From positions 1-32,304 of IMG/VR virus record IMGVR_UViG_3300011118_000020: 32,304 nt of DNA. One strand, given 5' to 3'. Source of the DNA: a virus. Below, piece after piece: positions 15,537 through 23,500 of the stretch (position 1 is the first letter of the stretch; every line of letters begins with the position of its first letter). The position numbers were made by a program, and so were the translations under genes. Under the pieces are notes generated by a model that worked only from the letters and a program-made list of their open reading frames with translations, did no database searches and was not told the DNA's origin.

Positions 15537-17528
15537 ATGGGTAACGCATTAGAAGCAGCAAAGTTTTCGATACAGCAAGGTAATACCGGAGTAGGTACTA
15601 AAAAGACACTACTAGAAGGTATTGATAAAGGGATGAAAGGTGTTAAAGAATGGAAAGAAAACATCGACAAAGAACGCCTTGAATTAAAAACAAACACAGC
15701 TCAAAAATATAGAGACGCTGAGTTAAAAACAATGGAAAATCTTCCTAGTGATAAAACTAGTAGAGATTTAGCAATAAAAGCATTAGCAAATTATAAAGAC
15801 CGATTATATGGAAACATGGGATTGGTTCAAGCAGGAATGGTAAAGCCTGAGGATAATTTAATATTTCAAGAAAACGGAAAACAATCTTTTGACATACTTG
15901 CACAGCAAATAAATGGCTACGCTAAAGAAAAAGAAAACTACATAAAAAGACTTAAGGGATACTACGAATTAGATGAAAATGGAAACAAGAAACTAGGTAA
16001 AGATGGCCTACCAATTTACATTGAACCAACTTCAGGGGCTGTAGACCAATCACTTCAAGATTTACATGACAGAATGGGTAATCCTGATTTTACTAATATG
16101 ACATTTGGAGAAAATGGAATGGGTAGAATAACTTTTTATCAAACAAAAATTGACGAAACAACTAAGACAAGAGTTTTAGATTTAGATGCTGATGGCAATC
16201 CTCAACCCTATGAAGGTATTCAGGACATGAGTGTTTTAGCTTTTAATAATAAAAGAAATCAAACGTCAGATAAATTTAACTTAGAAAAAGAAACTGGAAG
16301 AGTTATTGGAGAAGGTTCGCCATTAGGTCAGGCTTTTGAGCAAATGAAAAAAATAGGTAAAATGAATGGGGTTGTTATTGACGACTTAAGGCAATTGCCT
16401 CAGCTAGAAGTTTTACTTGATGATGCAGCTGCTACAGCAACGGCTACTGTTGATAGACAAGCTAGTATACTAACAGACAATGGGCCAGCAGCATCTAGGT
16501 CAATGACATTAAATGAATTTCAAGTTAAAGAGTTAGAAAAACAAGGCATAGATTTAGATGAAAAAATAGATTATACATATATTGATACAGACCCAAAAAG
16601 TGATACTTACGGACAAGAGTTATCAGCGAAAAAAAGTAAGTACATAAAAATGGTTACCGCTAAGAACAATCAAATTGTTCCTGTAGTAACCGATGAAGAC
16701 AAGTTGGCTTCTGAAAGAATTTCTAAAAGTAGTTTTTATTCAGCACTTAAAAGAGATATTACGTCTACAGGATCTAAAGATTCTGAGTTTCAAAGAAGTG
16801 CTGCTTCAATTAAGTCAGGTGATGAAGAAAAAGACTTCCAAGCCTCAGTAGATCTTATCGACCTTGCAGCTACAGGAGATGCCTCAAGCTTAAAGGCTTT
16901 AGTTGCTGAAAATCCAGAAAAAATATCGGCTTATGATATTACAGGTACAGGAGAAAATATGCAATTAGTGTTTTTAGATGCTGATGGAAACAGCATGGCC
17001 CCTATACCATTATCAGGTTTAGGTGTAGATGCAGGTAAGCAAATTGCGGCACAACTACAATTAAAAGCTCAAAGATATTTTGATAAATCTAAATTAAAGG
17101 GTACTAAAACAAAAGCAGGTGGTAAAGAAGGTAAGTTTAAAACCGTAACAAAAGAGTATGGAGGCTTAGGTGCTTTTAATCTAGGAGTTTCAGAATCAGA
17201 TGGTATAAAAAGAGCAGGTACTGCAGCTGAAGTTTTTGCTAATGCAATAGCGAATAATCCTGAAGAAGATGAGGTTACTGGTATAGCAAATACTATAATT
17301 CAAAAAGCCATACAAGAATATGATATTGACTCAAATATATCAGTGCGATTTAAAGATGTTAGTGGAAGTATATATGACAAATATGTAATTACATTAGATG
17401 GCGTAGATTACGAAAGCCCAGGACAAGTAAGTAAGAAAAATCATGAATGGCTTCAAACAAATATGGATAAAGTCTTAAGGGGAGAGAAGCCAAGTGGTAC
17501 AGTATCATCAACGCCAAATGTTGGATAA
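15537..17528 (+). CDS. Internal virion protein, second of the ejection set
   Basis: This 663-residue soluble protein has no membrane segment or enzymatic motif that I recognise. Its N-terminus (GNALEAAKFSIQQGNTGVGTKK) leads into a helical, charged region to about residue 150. A mixed region follows with two DADGN motifs (near residues 218-222 and 480-484) that may bind a divalent ion or simply be turns. The C-terminal 200 residues include a compact alpha/beta domain (about 575-650). It lies between the gp14-like gene and the giant gene with gaps of 3 and 12 bases, the position of T7 gp15. The role as a cargo or ejection protein is inferred from order and size. Confidence 0.65.
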   Translation: MGNALEAAKFSIQQGNTGVGTKKTLLEGIDKGMKGVKEWKENIDKERLELKTNTAQKYRDAELKTMENLPSDKTSRDLAIKALANYKDRLYGNMGLVQAGMVKPEDNLIFQENGKQSFDILAQQINGYAKEKENYIKRLKGYYELDENGNKKLGKDGLPIYIEPTSGAVDQSLQDLHDRMGNPDFTNMTFGENGMGRITFYQTKIDETTKTRVLDLDADGNPQPYEGIQDMSVLAFNNKRNQTSDKFNLEKETGRVIGEGSPLGQAFEQMKKIGKMNGVVIDDLRQLPQLEVLLDDAAATATATVDRQASILTDNGPAASRSMTLNEFQVKELEKQGIDLDEKIDYTYIDTDPKSDTYGQELSAKKSKYIKMVTAKNNQIVPVVTDEDKLASERISKSSFYSALKRDITSTGSKDSEFQRSAASIKSGDEEKDFQASVDLIDLAATGDASSLKALVAENPEKISAYDITGTGENMQLVFLDADGNSMAPIPLSGLGVDAGKQIAAQLQLKAQRYFDKSKLKGTKTKAGGKEGKFKTVTKEYGGLGAFNLGVSESDGIKRAGTAAEVFANAIANNPEEDEVTGIANTIIQKAIQEYDIDSNISVRFKDVSGSIYDKYVITLDGVDYESPGQVSKKNHEWLQTNMDKVLRGEKPSGTVSSTPNVG

Positions 17529-17540
17529 ATAACTTTTATA

Positions 17541-20500
17541 ATGGACGAAGAAATTCTTAAAAACATATGGAACACGCTAACTAATGATGGCGCAACCAAA
17601 AGTGATTTTGAAACTTGGAAATCAAATTTTTCAGGTAGTAAAGAAATACAAGACAATGTGCATGTTTATCTTACAGATAAGAAGTATACAAAAAGCGACA
17701 TTGAAACTTGGAGAACAAATGTTGGAATAGCTACTTCTGAAAAAAAAAATCAAGTCGATACTCCTTCCACTTCAAACGAGGTCGTTACGGAATCCACTAC
17801 AGAGACGGAAACAACTCCTGGATTTTCGGATGGTTTAGAAGTAGAAGTTGAGGAAGAATTCAATATAAATATTGACGCACCAAATAGAAAAGGTGTTCAA
17901 TTAAATGACGATGGAAGTGTATCTACGCACAAAATGAAAACCGAAACTTTTGATGGAGAAAATTGGTTTTCTTTCCCTACAGTATTTCAAAATGAAGACG
18001 GAGAATTTGTTGACATGTCTGAGCAAGCAGAATCAGATTGGAAATCTGTTTACGAAGAAGCTAAAAAAAGAGGAGAGGTTGCTGATTTTGGAACAGATAA
18101 ACAATCTGCAATTGCCTATGGTGAAGGTTCATGGAAAGAAAGATATGATTCTAGAAAAAACAAAAATCTATTAAAAGATGACCTTAGTTCTTTGTTTGAA
18201 AAAGCAACAAATCCCAATCGAGAAAGAGGACAGGGAAGTATAACATTCACAAAAACAGACAGAGCTATTGAAACTAAAGGTGAGTTTTTAGATTTACCTA
18301 TAGATGAACAATTAAAATTAAAAATAGAAGCTGATCCTAATATTCAAAAAGCATTAGCTATAGGATATGTAAAGCAATCAGATATAAACTCTGCATTAAA
18401 AGGAAATAAAAAATCTATTGAAAAACTACAAGAAGTTTCTGTAAAGTCAATTAAAGACAATGCATTAAAACTGCAAGAAGAAAAACAAAAAGAATATTCT
18501 CAATATTCTGATGTAAAAAACTTTAGTTACACTCCTGAAGAAAAAGAAAAAAGAAATGCTATAATTAAAAAAGTTAAAGACTTTGATGCAGAAACGGCAA
18601 GGCTTATAGATTTGGCAGGCCCTAATGCTAGCGTTGAAAAACTTCAATCTATATTTCAAAGAGAAGATGGAGCTTATACTGATGAAGAGTTTGAGATTTT
18701 TGAAAGCTCAGATTATGAACCAACAGGTTTTGAAGATGATGTTTTAGGAAAAATGTATGACCAACAAACTTTAAAAAAGCTATCAGGTGATGATAATAAA
18801 ATTGACATATCTGGATTTAATGGTTATCTAATAGAAAACGGATTTAAAGAAAGATATGCTAAGTTGTTGAAAGACGAAACAATATCTGAAGATGGAAGAT
18901 ATTACGACTATTCTGGAAACTATAATCCAACTTTGGCAGCTGAGAAATTAAAGTATGATTATTTAAAAAACTATTTAGCTGAAGTTGATTTACAAAATAT
19001 AAACAAACAAGTTCTTGAATACGAAATTAAGAATGAAGGGAAGAATCCTTTTTTAAATGGTGATGTAGATAAAATAGATTTAAAGCCTGCTATTGGTATA
19101 GATAAGCTTAGGAATTATATGGAAGAAGAATTTCCTACTTTGTCATTTGCAGTAAAAAAACAAAAAGCCGAAACAAAAGAAAATTATCAAAGAGAATTAG
19201 AAGGTGGGGCAGGTGGTTCAAATACTCAATGGTTGCTTGATGCAGGATCTCAGGGAGGTCGTTCTGTAAATGATAGAGTAAATAGTTTTTCTGAGTGGGC
19301 TTATGATTGGATAGGAATGGAATCTGTTACTGATGAAATTCAAATGAATCAAGCTGAAACAGAACTCAATAGAGATGATATGCTTAGGTACACGTATGCG
19401 AGTGGTAAAAGCGCTTTTGCAAATGGTAGAGAGTATATGATTGATGACAACGGAGAAATATATGATTTAGATTTAAAGATAAGAGTAAGCAGCGTATTAG
19501 AGCCTGAGCAAATAAAAGAAATAAGAAAACAAGTTCAGTTAAATGGAGTTGACGTAAGTAGTTTTAGTGGGACAGGGGCAGCTGTAACAACTGCAGGTGT
19601 GGCTTCAGATATGCTACTTCAAATAGCTCTTACCAGAGGTGTCGGAATGGCAGGTCAAACTGCAAAAGGAATTGCATTTGCATCTAAATATAAGCAAGGT
19701 AGACAAGTTGTTTCTTTGTTAGAAAAAGTACCTATGAGAGCTACAACAGCATCAGCTATGATTGCTCAAGGTACTTTAATGGGTAGCTCACTATCCTCAC
19801 AAGTTAGAAAGTCAGCACTAGAAGCAGGTTTATCAAATGAAGAAGCAGATTTATTGGCTTCTGAAGCAGGGACTCAGGGATATGCATTAGGTGTATTAAC
19901 AGCTCCAATATCTACGCAGCGTGTTGCTATGGATAAAATATTTGGGACAAAAGTAAAACAAAAAATTGTTGAGAATACAATCAACAGATATGCACAAGGA
20001 GCAGGAATTGAAGCATCTAGGTCTTATTTAAGAAAAACATTAGATGGAGTTATAAGAAATGTTCCTGTCTATTTAGCTGAAGGTGGAAAAGAGTTTTTTC
20101 AAGAAAATATTCAACAAGGCGCACAAGCTTATATCATTGGTTCAGACATAAACGAACAAGCAGGTGAACAAATAATGAAGGAGACTATTAGTTTAGATGA
20201 CTTTGCTAACACCTCTATAATATCTTTAAGTGCAGGTATTTTAATGCCTGTTGCAGGAGATTTAAAAGCAAATACAACTAGGTCTTTTAGTATGACAGGA
20301 CGAGGTGGTAGAGCTATTGACCAAATGAAATCTTTAGCTTTACTAGCTAGTAATGTAAAAAAAACACAATCACTTTTAGACTCACAAGTAAAGAGGGGTA
20401 TTTATACTCAACAGCAAGCTGATAACTTAATGGGTGATGTTAAAATATTTAATGAAACCATTAATGGGTTACCATCAAATTTAAGTGCTGAAACATCTTT

Positions 20501-23500
20501 ACAGGTAATGAGTGACTTAAATAAAATTAAGCAATTAGAAGCAGAGAAAAAAGTTTCTGAAGTTTTCTCACCTTATCTTGATGTTCAGATTCAGGATTTA
20601 AAAAACAACATAATTAAAAACAGCAACTTTGATTTTGTAAATAACAAATCAAAACAAAAACTAATGGATGATGCAGGCAAAGAGTTAGTTGCTGAAAAAG
20701 AAGCTGCAGGTGAACAAAACTATAAAATAAATAACAGCGAAATTAGAAGTAGAGCTGTACAAAACTTTAATAAGTTGTCAATGGAAGAAAAGCAAGCCTT
20801 AGCTTTTCCTGTTGAAACAGCTAATAAAGCTGCATTAGAAAAAGATAAGGAAAGCGAAACTAAAAAAGAAAACGATGCCATTCAAAAGCCAAGCACAGAG
20901 AAGCAAGTGTTACCAGATGATGCAGGAAGCAAAGAAGAAGGGGCAGACTCCGAAGTGGGACTGCAACAAGTTCGAGAAGGAAACGTTGGGACAGATACCC
21001 AGCAGACTGAAACCGAAACGGAAACAGAAACCGACCAAGCTAGCGACACGACTACGGAGACAGATACTGAACAATTAACAGAAGGAGAAAAGTATTTAGA
21101 ATCCAAAAGAAAAACAGTAGAAGATTTACAAGCAAAAGATAAGTCTCTTAGAAATGAAGATGGATCTGTTCCTAAAGAAAATCAAAAAGAATGGAAGGAA
21201 AATAGAAAAGCAATAACTGATGCTTCTGCGGACTTACTAACTGGAGATACTACTGGAAAAAATTTCGGAGCTATGATGAGTTATGAAGAAGGTTCTACGC
21301 AGGCTACAGCAACAAAATCGGATGAACAAATTAAAAAAAATGAAAACGAAATTGAAGCAGTAATACAGAGGGTTATTGATGGAAAAATAACGGCTGAAGA
21401 TGCTACACAATATATTGCTCAAAAGTTTGGATTTTATGTAGACCAAGTAAGTGTTTTATCTAGATATATAGCCGAAAGAAGCGACACAAGTTTCCCTGAA
21501 ATTGGAAACAACAAGTCTAAATTTAAAGACTGGAGAAAAGGAAACAAAACAACCGACACCACTACGGAGACAGAAGTGATGAGTGTGAACAATGAACTTG
21601 ACAATAAGATTGAGTCATTTTCAAATAGAATAGCTGAAAGTGATTCTTCTACAGAGTTATCTGAAGAGGCTCAAGAGTTTTATTCAGAAAATCAAGAAGC
21701 CATAGATAGAAGAGTTTCTGAAATACGAAAACAATCACCGAAAGATAAATCAAAAACAAGACGTTTAGCAACTAAAATTGCCAATGGAGATACAAATTAT
21801 TCTAATGAGCAAATAGATTTATACGCTGCTAATGAAGCTGAGGTTAAGGCTGAGGTAGAAGCTATTGCTAAAACAAATAGTCAAACTGTAACGGCTGATA
21901 CATATAAAGGTATTTTACAATCTATAAAGAGTACCACTAGAACTGATAAGGCAAAGCAAGAAGGAGAAAATACTCAGCGTAAAAGATTTTGGAAAGCGTG
22001 GAACAAGGCCAACAGAGAAGGTAAACAAGATTTAAAAACCAAAAGAAAAGACCTTAATAAACAGATAAAGATATATTCTAAAGGTAAAAAGGGAACTATT
22101 ACTGCAGCACAAACAAAAGCTGTTATAAACAAAGTTAATAGTGTTAATCTTGATAATCAAGTGGCTGTACAAGAATTAATAGAGTATTCAGAAAAAGTAT
22201 TTAATGACGCTGATTACGCAGCAAAACTTTTGAAAGCAGAGAAGCTTAATAATAGAGTAACCACAAGATTAAATAAAGGAGACTATGGATTAAATCCAGA
22301 CCTTATATCTAGGTTAGGGACTATACTAAACACTCCAACTAAGAACCTGACTAGTGAAAACATAGATGGGTATAATGATTTCTTAAGCAATCTTCTTAAG
22401 CAAAAACAAAATGTAAAGTTAGATGATCAGTTAGTAATAGATTCTCAAAACATGGCTGATTCTTTGTATAATGAAAACATTCAAGATACAGATGAAGAGA
22501 CTGAAACCAAAGAAACTAAAAGCTTAAAAAGTATAGTAGATAAAATTATTAATGAAGATGTAGATGGTGAAACTTTAATATCAGAAGATTCTAAGTTTAT
22601 TGAAAACGACTTAGATAAACTAGATTCATTTACATTACAAACTCTTATAGATAAAATTAACTCAGCAGAAACTGATGAAAATCAAGAGCTTGTAGAAGCT
22701 GCTAATAAATTTGCTGAAAATAGACAGGCCATTATAACAAAAATTAAATCTAGGTCTAGAGGTATAACTTTGAAAGGTCTTGACAATACAACTAAAGAAG
22801 CAGGTGGTGTTCAAGTGTTTCAAAACATTAAAGACAGCGACCTAATTGGTTTAACAGGTAAGCAATTAGATTTATTAGAAGTTAGTCTTGAAAATATAAA
22901 TGATGGTCATTATACACACGCTGCAAACAAACTTGGTCAGTCAATAAATAGCAGGGCTTATGACATGCGTCCTTTAGTAGACAAATATGGAACTACTAAA
23001 AATAAAATAGCTATGGCTAAAAGCAGGTCAGAAGCTGCTATAAAAGCAGGTTTAAAAAATGCTATGAGTAGAGGAGCAAATTCTACAACATCATTAGAGA
23101 TGCTGAGAACTAATCCTTTATCTGCAGTAGATAATGCTTTTGGAAACTATAAAAACAACACTATAAGAAATAATAGTTTTGAACCAATAGCTACAAAGTA
23201 TAGTCAATTTAAAACCTGGTCAGGAAGACTGACTGATAAGCTTGATGCTGTAGAGCAGATAATAGCTCCTACTTATAAAGAAGGAACTAATCCTTCAGTA
23301 AGAAGAAGGTTTGAAATACAAACATATTTACTAGCTTTAGAAAGCGAATCAAACGCAGGTAATAAAGGGGTTGCACAAGCAAATGAATTTATAGACAAGA
23401 CTATAGAAAACTTTAACGATTCTAAAACAAAAAGTAATTATACTCAAGCTGATATAGATATATTACTAGATATAAAAGCGAAGAATAGCGAAGGAGGAGT

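Noticed and set aside
16180-16203. DADGN motifs of the 663-residue protein as polymerase catalytic sites
   Set aside because: The motif lacks the second catalytic Asp (DxDGD) and its context is a loop in a protein without other polymerase features.
17950-18174. Plus-strand 74-codon ORF nested near the start of the giant gene
   Set aside because: Unlike the ORF at 20875, it lies over a well-formed domain of the main frame, shows no composition shift and resembles nothing known.
20882-21106. Minus-strand 74-codon ORF with a (Val-Ser)n stretch across the G+C island
   Set aside because: It is the antisense shadow of the Thr/Glu repeat on the plus strand; low complexity and no family-like features.
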